A stretch of DNA of 42,538 bases from a virus, in IMG/VR virus record IMGVR_UViG_3300043464_001525, positions 1 through 42,538 of that record. One strand, written 5' to 3'. Below, piece by piece: positions 25,846 through 35,245 of this stretch. Every line of letters starts with the position of its first letter. Positions within the stretch are counted from its first letter, which is position 1. Made by a program: the position numbers and the translations under genes. Below the pieces are notes generated by a model that was not told where the DNA came from, ran no database searches, and was given only the letters and a program-made list of their open reading frames with translations.

Positions 25846-28800
25846 ATGGCAGTTGAAATAAAATTAGCTCCGGATGAAAAATTAGAATTAGTAAGAGCAC
25901 AAATTACAGACACATCATTAAATTCAGATTATTTTAATGTAACAGAACTATCCGATACTTTTTCGGGTGGTAAGAATGCATTTTTAATTGCAGGTTCAGA
26001 ATTATTAGAACCAAATACCGAAGTAAAAGTTCAAATTAGAGATAGTGCTGGTAAAGTATTATATTGTGAATTTTCGGATGGCTCTCCGGATGAATATTAC
26101 GAAGGTATTTCTAAAGTAGTTGCAGTATACGTTTATCCAACTGAAACTTCATTTGGACCAGCAACTATTACTTTAGTAGGACAAATCAGAGATACATTAG
26201 ATTTAGTAAAATGGCAAAGAACAATAAACATTGATCCATCTTTACCAAATACAACTAGAGTAAGATTTTATAAAAGACCAATTGTTTCAATTGTAGAAGA
26301 ATTATCACCTATATATGCGTTTGATGCTACTGGTTCAAAAGTAGCGTCATTAGTTACACAATCATTTGCAAATATTAAAGTTTCTCAATTAGATACATTT
26401 GCAGGAGATGTAAAACGAGTAAAAGTTTATAGAACATCCGAAGGTGATATTTCGGATTATGATTTAATACAAGATATATTAGTTGAATCAAAAGAGTTAT
26501 TAACTACTACAACACTTAGTGGTAGTGTAGTTGGACAAGCGGGATTATTCACATCCGAAACTTTACAAAAATTATGGATACCAACGGGTGTAACCACACA
26601 ACTTACTTCTAGTAAAATTGATAATGGTGTTAAATTAAGTGGTAGTGGATATTTTACATATTCATCTTCTTTGGATATAAAAAGTGCAAATACATATGAA
26701 TTAGGAATAGACGCATTTTATTCTTCATCCACCTCAAGTAATATAGGTATTTATTTAAGTCAAGTTACAACTTCAACCGATGGTGTGACACCTTTAATTA
26801 TATCAAGTAGTATTGGTACATTAATAGGAACTCAACCAACAAAAAATTTATCAGATACCACACTTCCTTTTAAAATAAATAAAGATTACCCATCCGCAAG
26901 TTTATACCTTTCACAATCGCAGGGTGAATGGCATGTTGGAAATATTAGTTTAAAATTATCAGAAGATAGTGCATTTTCTCCATCGGAAATTTCATTTGTT
27001 ACATCAATGCCAACTGTATTAGGTAATGAAACATATAATTTCAAATTTGAGTTTTATGATGTAAACAATAATTATGTTCCGGTAGCAGTTACACAATCTG
27101 CACTATTTACGGGCGGCAATAATAATATCGGTGGAACTTTAATTTTGATTAGTGGTTCTACATCGGCATCAAACGCATCTATATTAGCATTATCACAATC
27201 GGTTAGTGGAACTATTGGAAACGTAACAGCAAGTGTATCTCAATCATTTTTTACAGCATCAGCATTTTCGGCATCATTACAAAGTTCATCTTTATTTATA
27301 AGTTCTAGTTTAAGTTCATCGATATCCTCAAGTAAAGGAGCAGCAATATCATCATCGTTTGGTAATATACAAACATTAGCAAATGGTAATTTTAGTGGTT
27401 CATTTATTAGTGACACAACAATATTTGCACCGGTTATTGGTGGTAATAATGGTTATATTTCGGACTTATTCAAAGTAGGAACAGCACCTTCAATTTATTT
27501 AGATGCAAGACAAAATCCAAGAAAAATATTTATAGGGGGTGTTGCTGATGTAGGTTCGTATAATAGTGCAACTACAACTGTGTATATGGATAGTACCGGT
27601 AAATTTTCATTAGGAGATCAATTATTATGGAATGGTAGTGCTTTAACTATAAATGGAACTATTAATGTAACAGGTGGAACTGCAGCTACTGATGCAAATG
27701 CATTATTATATGCACAAAGAGCAGCACTATCAGCTTCAATTTCTGCATCGGCCGCACAATCAAATGCAATTTCATCTGCTAGTGGTAGTGCGTATACTAT
27801 GGCAATTACATCTGCAAATACAGCATTTACTAATGCAAGTGCTAGTGCATTTACACAAGCAAATACAGCATATAATAATGCAATTTCAGTAGCATCATTA
27901 GATGCAACAACCAAATCCAATACAGCATTTGATAACGCAGCAGCACAAGTTAAATTATTAGCAGATGGTGGTTATACGGGAACATTTATTAGTAGTAAAG
28001 AAATTTTTTCACCTGTGGTTGGTGGTACGGTTGGTTATTTTAGTAATCAATTTAGAGTTGGTGATGCGGGAATAGTATTAGATGGTGTAAATAAAAGAAT
28101 TTATATAGGTAGTGGTACATATGGAAATTCAAATACTGGATTTTATGTAGATAATAGTGGAAATTTTTCATTAGGTAATAAACTTACATTTAATGGTAAT
28201 GCACTAAATGTAGTAGGAGCAATAACTGCAGAATCAGGGTTTATCGGAACCGCAGCTGCAGGTTGGACAATTGCATCAAATAAAATTTTTAATACAAATG
28301 TTGATATAGATAATGCAAATAATAGAATTGATTTCAAAAGTGGTGGTATAGTTAAAACAAGAATTAAAAGTGGTAATGCAGATATTGGTTCATTTACAAC
28401 AACACCAATTACAATTGCATCTGGAACTACCTCTCAAAATACACAAAATGGTAGCAGTATTAGTCCAGGGCCATTGGTTGTACAAAATTCAACTGGTGGT
28501 AATACAGCAGAAGCTACTTTTACAACACCACTTGCAGCTAATGGTCTCCCATTTTCAATTACCGTACCATACCCAGCATTATCTACGGTTGGATTTTCAA
28601 CAGTCACAAATTTAGGAACCGGAACGAGTTGGGATTGGAGTTATTACGCTAGAATAGACTATGTAGTACGATTAAATAATTCATCAGGCACAGCAATTGC
28701 AAGTGGTAATAAAATTTTATCACAGGGTTCAACTGGTACTACCATTGGTTCGACGGGTACTGTTACACATCCAGGATTTGCAGCGGGTACTATGATTATT

Positions 28801-29445
28801 CCAAATGTTGCAACAGCAACTACGGGTCAAGTATATTGGATAGGTGTAGCTATTGGAAGTAATGTACAAACAAGAATAAACCCGTCAGGAAATACACCAA
28901 TAGGTAATAGTGGCCAGGCCACTGCTGGGACTACTGGATGGTTAGATACCTCAGGGAATGCGGGTTTATTAGCAGTTGCAAATAGAGCAGAATATGCAAC
29001 GAATGGTGCACAGATTGGTTCAGCTGAAGGTACATATGTTGCATTTGGTGATGCAGCTGGTAGTGGTTATGTTGGCTCTTTTAATGGAAATGTTCAGATA
29101 ATAGGAGTGCTCACTGCAGGTGCAATTTCTGCATCTGATATAAGAGCAAAAACAAATATACAACCTATATCAAATGGAATTGAAACTATAAAAAAATTAA
29201 ATCCGGTTAAATTTGATTGGTTACAGCATATAACAGGAAATAATGAATTTGAAAAAGGATATGGGTTTATAGCAGATGATATACAACAAATAATGCCCGA
29301 ATTGATATATGAAAAAAAGGGTTACAAATATGATGATTTTAAACATTTAGATTATACATCATTTCATGCTATTGCAATTAAAGCAATACAAGAATTAATA
29401 GAAAAAGTAGAAAAATTAGAAGCACAAATAAGTGGTTCAATATAA
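25846..29445 (+). CDS. Tail fibre with C-terminal S74 intramolecular chaperone
   Basis: A 1199-aa protein. Residues 1-130 are beta-rich and may be the virion attachment region. Residues 130-480 are mixed beta domains. Residues 440-510 and 615-703 are Ser/Ala-rich segments likely to form a trimeric coiled coil. A module of about 95-100 residues is duplicated at 511-611 and 705-798. The C-terminal 105 residues (from SDIRAKTNIQPI, with KLNPVKFDW, YGFIADDIQQIMPEL and HAIAIKAIQELI) are a peptidase S74/endosialidase chaperone. It trimerises the fibre and is usually released by self-cleavage at its N-terminal serine (ISAS/DIRAK here). Such fibres bind host surface glycans. The glycan cassette begins 9 nt downstream. 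Confidence 0.88.
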   Translation: MAVEIKLAPDEKLELVRAQITDTSLNSDYFNVTELSDTFSGGKNAFLIAGSELLEPNTEVKVQIRDSAGKVLYCEFSDGSPDEYYEGISKVVAVYVYPTETSFGPATITLVGQIRDTLDLVKWQRTINIDPSLPNTTRVRFYKRPIVSIVEELSPIYAFDATGSKVASLVTQSFANIKVSQLDTFAGDVKRVKVYRTSEGDISDYDLIQDILVESKELLTTTTLSGSVVGQAGLFTSETLQKLWIPTGVTTQLTSSKIDNGVKLSGSGYFTYSSSLDIKSANTYELGIDAFYSSSTSSNIGIYLSQVTTSTDGVTPLIISSSIGTLIGTQPTKNLSDTTLPFKINKDYPSASLYLSQSQGEWHVGNISLKLSEDSAFSPSEISFVTSMPTVLGNETYNFKFEFYDVNNNYVPVAVTQSALFTGGNNNIGGTLILISGSTSASNASILALSQSVSGTIGNVTASVSQSFFTASAFSASLQSSSLFISSSLSSSISSSKGAAISSSFGNIQTLANGNFSGSFISDTTIFAPVIGGNNGYISDLFKVGTAPSIYLDARQNPRKIFIGGVADVGSYNSATTTVYMDSTGKFSLGDQLLWNGSALTINGTINVTGGTAATDANALLYAQRAALSASISASAAQSNAISSASGSAYTMAITSANTAFTNASASAFTQANTAYNNAISVASLDATTKSNTAFDNAAAQVKLLADGGYTGTFISSKEIFSPVVGGTVGYFSNQFRVGDAGIVLDGVNKRIYIGSGTYGNSNTGFYVDNSGNFSLGNKLTFNGNALNVVGAITAESGFIGTAAAGWTIASNKIFNTNVDIDNANNRIDFKSGGIVKTRIKSGNADIGSFTTTPITIASGTTSQNTQNGSSISPGPLVVQNSTGGNTAEATFTTPLAANGLPFSITVPYPALSTVGFSTVTNLGTGTSWDWSYYARIDYVVRLNNSSGTAIASGNKILSQGSTGTTIGSTGTVTHPGFAAGTMIIPNVATATTGQVYWIGVAIGSNVQTRINPSGNTPIGNSGQATAGTTGWLDTSGNAGLLAVANRAEYATNGAQIGSAEGTYVAFGDAAGSGYVGSFNGNVQIIGVLTAGAISASDIRAKTNIQPISNGIETIKKLNPVKFDWLQHITGNNEFEKGYGFIADDIQQIMPELIYEKKGYKYDDFKHLDYTSFHAIAIKAIQELIEKVEKLEAQISGSI
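27376..27678 (+). repeat. Fibre module copy A
   Basis: Residues 511-611 of the tail fibre. Landmarks FSGSFISDTTIFAPVIGG, FKVGTAPSIYLDA, and STGKFSLGDQLLWNGSALTI match copy B at 27958-28239. Confidence 0.8.
27958..28239 (+). repeat. Fibre module copy B
   Basis: Residues 705-798 of the tail fibre. Landmarks YTGTFISSKEIFSPVVGG, FRVGDAGIVLDG, and NSGNFSLGNKLTFNGNALNV match copy A. The two copies are separated by an Ala/Ser-rich probable coiled coil. Confidence 0.8.
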
Positions 29446-29454
29446 AAATAAGTT

Positions 29455-30474
29455 ATGTTTGATGTATTAGTTACAACAGGAGCAGGTAATGTTCCTATGG
29501 GTGGCAGTGATATTTGGGTAAACAATTTTTTAGAAAATGTATATCTTCATTTAGATTATCCAATCGTATTATTAATTGATGGTAGAAAACCAATAGGATT
29601 TAATCCTGATTCTATCCCTTGTCAATTTTGTTTTTCAAAAGAACATCCATTATTAGTAGAACCTCTTTTAAGAAATGCAAGAAAGATACATTTTTTACAC
29701 AACAATTATTATCGTAGAGATGCATTGTGGGAATACAAACATAAATTCCATACAATCTTTTGCCACGCTTACATTAAAGAAATTATAAACACTAATGTAG
29801 ATTTAGGATTAGATAGAGTTTATTTACCTACTACAATGGATTTACAATGGGAACAAGATGTAATGAACCAATGTAAACAAATAGTTTGGATTGGGTGTAA
29901 CGATGGAATGGTACAAAAAGATTTTAAAGAAAAAACAATTCAGATACCAAATTATTATGAGTTTGATAATAATATAGAATATAGATGGAATACCGATAAG
30001 ATAGGATATGCAGCCCGTAGTGAAACAAGAAAGTGTTTTCATTTTTTAGATAAACATAGGGGATATGCAATTACCGATTGGATGGGATATGAAAATTTAA
30101 AAGAAGGATTAAACTTAGATTTAAAAAAAATAAGATTCTACCCATATAATTTGGAAAACCATAAAAATTTCTTTAACTTAGACTTTACGATATTCCACGG
30201 ATGTTATGTAAATGAACCTTTTGGATATTCTATATTTAACGCAGTTGATTACGGTAAATTACCAATCTTAAACAAATATTGGTTACCTAAAATAGATTAC
30301 AAATATAGAGCAAATACAAAAGAAGAATTCAATAAAATGTACGAAATAATGTGTAACGATTTTGAAGTTGAAAGACAATATAATTTTAATAAATTGAAAC
30401 AAGCTTTACAAAAATATAATAATAAAGCAAATTGGATTCACAGGATAAAACTATTACTTAATGATAACAAATAA
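29455..30474 (+). CDS. GT-B-like glycosyltransferase (probable)
   Basis: A 339-aa protein that opens the glycan cassette. The N terminus (VLVTTGAGNVPMGGSDIWVN) looks like a Gly-rich Rossmann start. The C-terminal half carries FHGCYVNEPFGYSIFNAVDY followed by GKLPILNKYW, which resembles the E/PFG...A...G.P signature where GT-B enzymes (GT1/GT4) bind the nucleotide sugar. A PYNLENHKNFFN segment precedes it. There are no transmembrane helices. It would transfer a sugar from a nucleotide donor; acceptor and donor are not visible. It overlaps the next gene by 14 nt, indicating co-expression. The call is moderate because the conserved motifs are partial. Confidence 0.58.
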   Translation: MFDVLVTTGAGNVPMGGSDIWVNNFLENVYLHLDYPIVLLIDGRKPIGFNPDSIPCQFCFSKEHPLLVEPLLRNARKIHFLHNNYYRRDALWEYKHKFHTIFCHAYIKEIINTNVDLGLDRVYLPTTMDLQWEQDVMNQCKQIVWIGCNDGMVQKDFKEKTIQIPNYYEFDNNIEYRWNTDKIGYAARSETRKCFHFLDKHRGYAITDWMGYENLKEGLNLDLKKIRFYPYNLENHKNFFNLDFTIFHGCYVNEPFGYSIFNAVDYGKLPILNKYWLPKIDYKYRANTKEEFNKMYEIMCNDFEVERQYNFNKLKQALQKYNNKANWIHRIKLLLNDNK

Positions 30475-31216
30475 AAATTATATAAAAGAATTTATTTCTA
30501 ATAATCAAGAAATAGATGATTATGGTGATCAAACTTTAATCAATGTTCCATATCGTTGGTCGCATGGTGCAACCGATGACCATTTAGGAGATGGGCTGAT
30601 TATATATTCATTAATTCAATATATGAGAGCAAAGGTGTGTGTATGTTTGGGTAGTGGTGGAGGATTTATACCAAGAATAATGACGCAGGCTAGAATTGAT
30701 TTACACTCACAAAATATATTTGAAGGTGATGATAATAAAAATTGGGGTGATATTGGTACGACGTATATTGTAGATGCGATGAATGGTATTGGTGGTAATG
30801 TAAGTTGGTTTAATGAAGAAAGTTTTTTTAGAAGATTATTTTCACCAAGAATTATAGCAGATACAACTGCAAATGCGTTTCACAATCACTTTGTATTAAA
30901 CGATATTAAGATTGATTATCTGCATATTGATGCGGGACATAGTTACGAAAATGTAAAAGAAGATTTTGAATTATATTCTCAGTTAATGAGCGAGAATGGT
31001 ATTATATCAATTCACGATACCGACCCTAATTATGCAGATAAATACATAGTGACAAATGAGGTTAAAGATAGGGGTGATTTTGATGATTGGAAAGGACCTA
31101 TACAATTAGCAAAAGAAATAGATACAGATAAGTGGCAAGTATTTGATTTATTTAACTTTGGTATTATAAAAAATAAACCAGCATCAACAGGATTAACGTT
31201 AGTAAGAAAAAAATAA
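30461..31216 (+). CDS. SAM-dependent methyltransferase, Methyltransferase_24-like
   Basis: A 251-aa protein with a class I methyltransferase fold. Motif I-like VCVCLGSGGGFIPRIM lies at about 59-74. The characteristic IDYLHIDAGHSYENVKEDFE block (about 150-170) is followed by LMSENGIISIHDTDP, as in the cephalosporin-hydroxylase/Methyltransferase_24 group that methylates sugars and small molecules. It overlaps the upstream glycosyltransferase by 14 nt, and its stop overlaps the next ATG by one base. Sugar O-methylation is the likely role by context, but the substrate is not visible in the sequence. Confidence 0.8.
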   Translation: MITNKNYIKEFISNNQEIDDYGDQTLINVPYRWSHGATDDHLGDGLIIYSLIQYMRAKVCVCLGSGGGFIPRIMTQARIDLHSQNIFEGDDNKNWGDIGTTYIVDAMNGIGGNVSWFNEESFFRRLFSPRIIADTTANAFHNHFVLNDIKIDYLHIDAGHSYENVKEDFELYSQLMSENGIISIHDTDPNYADKYIVTNEVKDRGDFDDWKGPIQLAKEIDTDKWQVFDLFNFGIIKNKPASTGLTLVRKK

Positions 31217-32055
31217 TGAAAAGATTAGTTACAGTTACAGGCAGTAGAACAAATACATTATGGCATTTTTTTAAATACTATGAAACATTAGTAGATGAAA
31301 TATATGTGGTTGTATATGAATGGGAAGGAATGAGTACATATGATGAAGTAGAAAAAATATCAAAAGATTTTCCAAATGTACAAATAATTAAACGTTCTAA
31401 AAAAGAAAAATTTAATTGGGAACATGTAACTTATTTATATAATCAAACTAAAATGTTACATCCTAACGATTGGTGGGTTGTAGCAGATGATGACGAGTTT
31501 CATGTATATTCAAAAGAGTTAGATACAATTATAAATGAATGTAATCAAAATGGTTGGGAGTTAGTAAGAGGTGGATTTATAGATAGAATTGGTTTAGATG
31601 GTGAATTTTCTGAACTAAAAGAAGATATAGATATATTTGAACAATTTCCATTAGCAGGTTTTTTTCGTTATCCTTTAAGTGGTGCATGTCCAAATAAAGT
31701 ATGTATAATGAAAGGATATATAGAATTAACATCGGGTCAACATTACGCTAAAATAAATGGTGAAACAACTTGGAGATGGCAAGGTTGGAATCATCCTTTA
31801 ATTGCACCAACAAATGAATATAGTGTGGAAGTTAATCATTTTAAGTGGGATTCAACCTGTATAGATAGAATAAAATCAGTAGCAGATATTAATCAAACAT
31901 ATTCTTATTCAAAAGAATATCAACAAATGTACGATGCTATAAAACTAAATAATTTTAAAATTGATATTTATGATGAGAGGTTTATGATTGAAAATTGTGG
32001 TTACTATGGGTATTCACAATGGGATAAACTTTTTAAAATAATTCAGTCAATTTAA
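31216..32055 (+). CDS. GT-A-type glycosyltransferase (GT2/GT92-like)
   Basis: A 279-aa protein. The N terminus (KRLVTVTGSRTNTLWHFFKY) begins a Rossmann-like GT-A fold, and WWVVADDDEFHVY at about 92-104 supplies an Asp-rich DxD metal site. Later landmarks are FFRYPLSGACPNKVCIM, GWNHPL and VEVNHFKWD, the last being a typical acceptor/lid histidine region of GT92-like enzymes. No transmembrane segment is seen. It would add a sugar from a nucleotide-sugar donor using a divalent metal. It couples by 1-nt overlap to the methyltransferase and is followed by a 35-nt gap containing TATAAATA. Confidence 0.72.
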   Translation: MKRLVTVTGSRTNTLWHFFKYYETLVDEIYVVVYEWEGMSTYDEVEKISKDFPNVQIIKRSKKEKFNWEHVTYLYNQTKMLHPNDWWVVADDDEFHVYSKELDTIINECNQNGWELVRGGFIDRIGLDGEFSELKEDIDIFEQFPLAGFFRYPLSGACPNKVCIMKGYIELTSGQHYAKINGETTWRWQGWNHPLIAPTNEYSVEVNHFKWDSTCIDRIKSVADINQTYSYSKEYQQMYDAIKLNNFKIDIYDERFMIENCGYYGYSQWDKLFKIIQSI

Positions 32056-32063
32056 TTTGGTTT

Positions 32064-32071
32064 TATAAATA
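32064..32071 (+). promoter_or_regulatory. Candidate T4-type late promoter TATAAATA
   Basis: An exact match to the T4 late-promoter consensus recognised by gp55, on the + strand, ending 19 nt before ATG 32091 of the first GT7 gene. The spacing fits a -10 element with a short leader. A gp55-like sigma factor is encoded at the start of the window. Confidence 0.42.
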
Positions 32072-32090
32072 AAATTCGTTACATTTAGAT

Positions 32091-33572
32091 ATGAGTAATC
32101 ATAAATTAGCAATTGTTGTACCATATAGAGATAGGAGAGAACATCTCGATATTTTCTTGCCACATATGGTTGCGTTTTTAAGTAATAAAAATATTGATTA
32201 TAAATTATTTGTAATAGAACAATCAGATGATAAACCATTTAACTATGGTAAAGTTTGTAATGTAGCATTTGATTTATTAAAAGATGATTATGATTACTTT
32301 TGTTTTCATGATATTGATATGTTACCTACATCCGATAAAGCAGATTATTCATATCCCAAAACACCAATTCATTTAGCAACAAGAGTACAGGTACATGAAA
32401 ATACATTACCATACTTACAATATTTAGGTGGTGTATTTATAATTCCAAAAGAACAATTTGAAGAAGTTAATGGTTTCTCTAATGAATATTATGGTTGGGG
32501 ATATTATGATTTGGATTTATTATATAGAATGGATAAAGCAGGATTGAAATTAGATTCCGAATATATTTTTCCTAAAATTGATGGTGAATATGAATTAGAT
32601 AGATTAAAAATAACGGATTCAATTAAAAAAGAAAAAGTAACTTATTTGAAATTTGATGGTGAAACCCAAATGGAAATAATACCAAATAAATTTCTTAAAC
32701 CAATAACTACTGATTCATTTACAATTTCAGCTTGGGTAAACTTTGATGATTTTGTTAAAGAAGAACAATATATAATTTCATTTCCTGGATATAATAGTGG
32801 TATTTCAATTCAACCTGATAATACACTTAGATTTAATTTTTGGGGTAAAGAATCACAATACTATTTTAATTATAGAAAACTAAAACCAAATCAATGGCAT
32901 CATATTGTTGCTAATATTGATTATGATTCTAATAAACTTAAATTAGTAATTGATACGTTTGAAGAAAATAAAAAATTCGATACACTTACCGATTTTGAAT
33001 TACCATTGTGGGATTACACCAAAGATAAAATCTATATAGGATGTGGTTCACATGGTAAAAATATGTTTAGAGGTAAATTAGCTAATTTGTATATTTTTGA
33101 TTATTTATTAAGTGAAAACGAAATTAAGAATTTATATTTAAATGGATTGGTACATAATAGAACATTACAAACACAATTTGAACCAATATTAAAATATCAG
33201 TTCAATAATTTTTATAAGAATTTTGTAATGGATGGCAGTAAAAATCATAATCACGCAACTTTATATAATACACATGGTAGTAATTATTCGGAATATACAA
33301 AGAAAGATGAGATTATAAAAACAACTAAAATAAAATTACCAAAAAGAATTGAAGCAACATTTCAATCATTACCACATGATAATGATACAAATATTGTAGA
33401 AAGATATAAGGGATTTGATCCTGATACTATTGAAAATGGTATTATATTTTTTAATGATATTCTTACTGAAAAGTTTTCAACAAAAAAAATTGGATTAAAT
33501 AATTTAAAATATAAATTTATTGAAAATGAAAAATTTGATGAAAAAACAAATTGGATTAAAATAATACTTTAA
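32091..33572 (+). CDS. Beta-1,4-galactosyltransferase-like (GT7) protein with inserted LamG domain, copy 1
   Basis: A 493-aa protein. Residues 1-150 match the beta4GalT family: VVPYRDRREHL (9-19), NYGKVCNVAF, the DxD metal motif in FHDIDMLP (74-76), and LGGVFIIPKEQFEEVNGF leading to NEYYGWGYYDLDLLYR. Residues about 183-390 are a LamG domain (YLKFDGETQMEI, FTISAWVNFDD, QWHHIVANID, IYIGCGSHGK). Residues about 405-493 return to the galactosyltransferase: LPHDND with His429 at the metal-ligand position, then GLNNLKYKFIENEKF and WIKIIL, as in the family's DGLN...Y end. The Glu of GWGxEDDD is Tyr and one Asp is Leu, so activity or specificity may differ from copies 2 and 3. There is no signal anchor. 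Confidence 0.85.
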   Translation: MSNHKLAIVVPYRDRREHLDIFLPHMVAFLSNKNIDYKLFVIEQSDDKPFNYGKVCNVAFDLLKDDYDYFCFHDIDMLPTSDKADYSYPKTPIHLATRVQVHENTLPYLQYLGGVFIIPKEQFEEVNGFSNEYYGWGYYDLDLLYRMDKAGLKLDSEYIFPKIDGEYELDRLKITDSIKKEKVTYLKFDGETQMEIIPNKFLKPITTDSFTISAWVNFDDFVKEEQYIISFPGYNSGISIQPDNTLRFNFWGKESQYYFNYRKLKPNQWHHIVANIDYDSNKLKLVIDTFEENKKFDTLTDFELPLWDYTKDKIYIGCGSHGKNMFRGKLANLYIFDYLLSENEIKNLYLNGLVHNRTLQTQFEPILKYQFNNFYKNFVMDGSKNHNHATLYNTHGSNYSEYTKKDEIIKTTKIKLPKRIEATFQSLPHDNDTNIVERYKGFDPDTIENGIIFFNDILTEKFSTKKIGLNNLKYKFIENEKFDEKTNWIKIIL

Positions 33573-33582
33573 AATAAAAAAT

Positions 33583-33840
33583 ATGGCAGACAAAAAAGAA
33601 TTATCATTAGAAGAAAGACAAGTTATTGCTTTAGAAAAACAAGCAAAAGCAACTGAAAAATTAACTTACGCAGTAGAAGATATTGCTGACTTCTTTCATA
33701 GTGCTGATATAGGAAAATTCACAGAAAAATTAGAATGGTATTTATATGAATTTCACCAAATCTTAAAAACAAGACAAGTAGGTGGTTCATCATCTCGACC
33801 GGACAAAGATTACGAAAGAGATTTTAATAGTGAAAAATAA
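33583..33840 (+). CDS. Small unrecognised protein between GT7 copies
   Basis: An 85-aa, mostly helical, charged protein (LSLEERQVIALEKQAKATEK, then EDIADFFHSADIGKFTEKLE) with a flexible Ser/Arg-rich end. There is no signal peptide or membrane segment. Its end overlaps the GTG start of GT7 copy 2 by 11 nt, so translation is probably coupled. The acidic/helical character suits a small adaptor or chaperone, but no function can be read from the sequence. Confidence 0.6.
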   Translation: MADKKELSLEERQVIALEKQAKATEKLTYAVEDIADFFHSADIGKFTEKLEWYLYEFHQILKTRQVGGSSSRPDKDYERDFNSEK

Positions 33841-35245
33841 ATTAGCAATCATAGTACCTTATAGGGATAGAGCATCTCATTTAGAAGTGTTTGTTCCTTA
33901 TATGCAAGAGTATTTAAAAGATTACGACTACAAAATCTTTGTCATAGAACAAAGTGATAGTAAACCTTTTAATAGAGGTAAGTTATTGAATGTAGGAGCT
34001 AAGATTGCAATTAAAGAAGGGTTTGATTACTTCGCATTACATGATGTGGATATGTTACCATTGAAAGGTGTAGATTATTCATATCCAGAAACACCGGTTC
34101 ATTTGATATCTAAAGTTGATAAAGAAGTTCCATTCATTGATTATTTTGGTGGAGTTACGTTATTTAATGTACATGATTATAAATTGATTAATGGTTATTC
34201 AAATGAGTATTGGGGTTGGGGATTTGAAGATGATGATTTACTTTATAGATGTACTCAAAGAAACATACCATTAGATAAAATTTCAGTTGGTATACCGGAT
34301 AAAAACTATTTAATAAATTATTTTAAGTTTGATGGTAAAACATCTTACATAAAAATTCCATATCAAAATTTACAATCAATATTTAATAATGATTTTACAT
34401 TATCTATTAAGTTAAAACCGGAAGATAGTAAAACATCATTAAAGGAAGATTTTGATGAATATTATGCAGTATCTATACCAGGCAGAAACACAGGTATATC
34501 ATACACATCATTTAAAAGATATAAAGGTGAAGTTTGGACAAAGGATGATATTTCAACATCAATTCAAAGTGACATTATTGGTGAAGTATGGTCACATTTA
34601 GTAATTACAAAAGCAGATAATGTATTTTGTTTTTATATGAATGGTGAATTGATTGATACTAAAAAATTAAGTGAGCAATTATATGAATACGATAATGATT
34701 ATTTTTACATTGGTGTAGGTAATCCAACATTAGATAGTGAGCAATTTTATTTTAAAGGATTAGTTGCTGAGTTTGCTATTTGGAATATTGCATTAGATAA
34801 AAATAATATAAACGAAATATACGAAACATCATTATATAAATCAATTATAAATGATTATAAAAAATATAATAAATCTAAGTTTTTAAAATGTTATTACGAT
34901 TTTAAAAATTTCAAAGGAGATATTATACAAGATTTAAGTGGTAATAGAAACAATGGTATTATTTACAATTGTGAAGATAATGTGATGCTAGATAAATTTG
35001 AGACAGATATTGTAGTTCCAATTAGAAGAGAAGGAAAATTTAAAACATTAAAACATAGTTCAAATTCTACAATTGGAAATAAATGGATTCATTCAGAAAC
35101 AAGAACAAACCAAGAAAGGTTTTATAATGAAATGAAAGGTAATATTGTAGATTTATCTATTGATGGATTAAACACTTGTATTTTTAAAGAAGTAGAAAGA
35201 ACAACTATAACAAATAACGCAATTAAAATTTCAGTTAATTTATGA
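33830..35245 (+). CDS. Beta-1,4-galactosyltransferase-like (GT7) protein with inserted LamG domain, copy 2
   Basis: I choose GTG 33830 (471 aa), which gives MKNKLAIIVPYRDR like the paralogs. An earlier in-frame start would add 16 unlike residues inside the upstream gene. This copy is the most canonical. It has FNRGKLLNVGA (47-57, as in animal beta4GalT), the metal motif HDVDMLP (72-74), DYFGGVTLFNVHDYKLINGY, then EYWGWGFEDDDLLYR (129-136 core intact). A LamG domain fills about 163-387 (YFKFDGKTSYIKIP, VWSHLVITKAD, FYIGVGNP). The galactosyltransferase then resumes: GKFKTLKHSSN with His409, NQERFYNEMKG, SIDGLNTCIFKEVERT and IKISVNL. beta4GalT enzymes transfer galactose from UDP-Gal with Mn2+; donor and acceptor here are inferred only. 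Confidence 0.9.
   Translation: MKNKLAIIVPYRDRASHLEVFVPYMQEYLKDYDYKIFVIEQSDSKPFNRGKLLNVGAKIAIKEGFDYFALHDVDMLPLKGVDYSYPETPVHLISKVDKEVPFIDYFGGVTLFNVHDYKLINGYSNEYWGWGFEDDDLLYRCTQRNIPLDKISVGIPDKNYLINYFKFDGKTSYIKIPYQNLQSIFNNDFTLSIKLKPEDSKTSLKEDFDEYYAVSIPGRNTGISYTSFKRYKGEVWTKDDISTSIQSDIIGEVWSHLVITKADNVFCFYMNGELIDTKKLSEQLYEYDNDYFYIGVGNPTLDSEQFYFKGLVAEFAIWNIALDKNNINEIYETSLYKSIINDYKKYNKSKFLKCYYDFKNFKGDIIQDLSGNRNNGIIYNCEDNVMLDKFETDIVVPIRREGKFKTLKHSSNSTIGNKWIHSETRTNQERFYNEMKGNIVDLSIDGLNTCIFKEVERTTITNNAIKISVNL

Noticed and set aside
27674-28615. Short + strand frames rich in Gln/His/Leu inside the tail fibre
   Set aside because: Out-of-frame readings of Ala/Ser-rich repeats, giving low-complexity peptides.
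33782-33829. Earlier start for GT7 copy 2
   Set aside because: It adds 16 residues inside the upstream gene that no paralog has; GTG 33830 aligns with the starts of copies 1 and 3.
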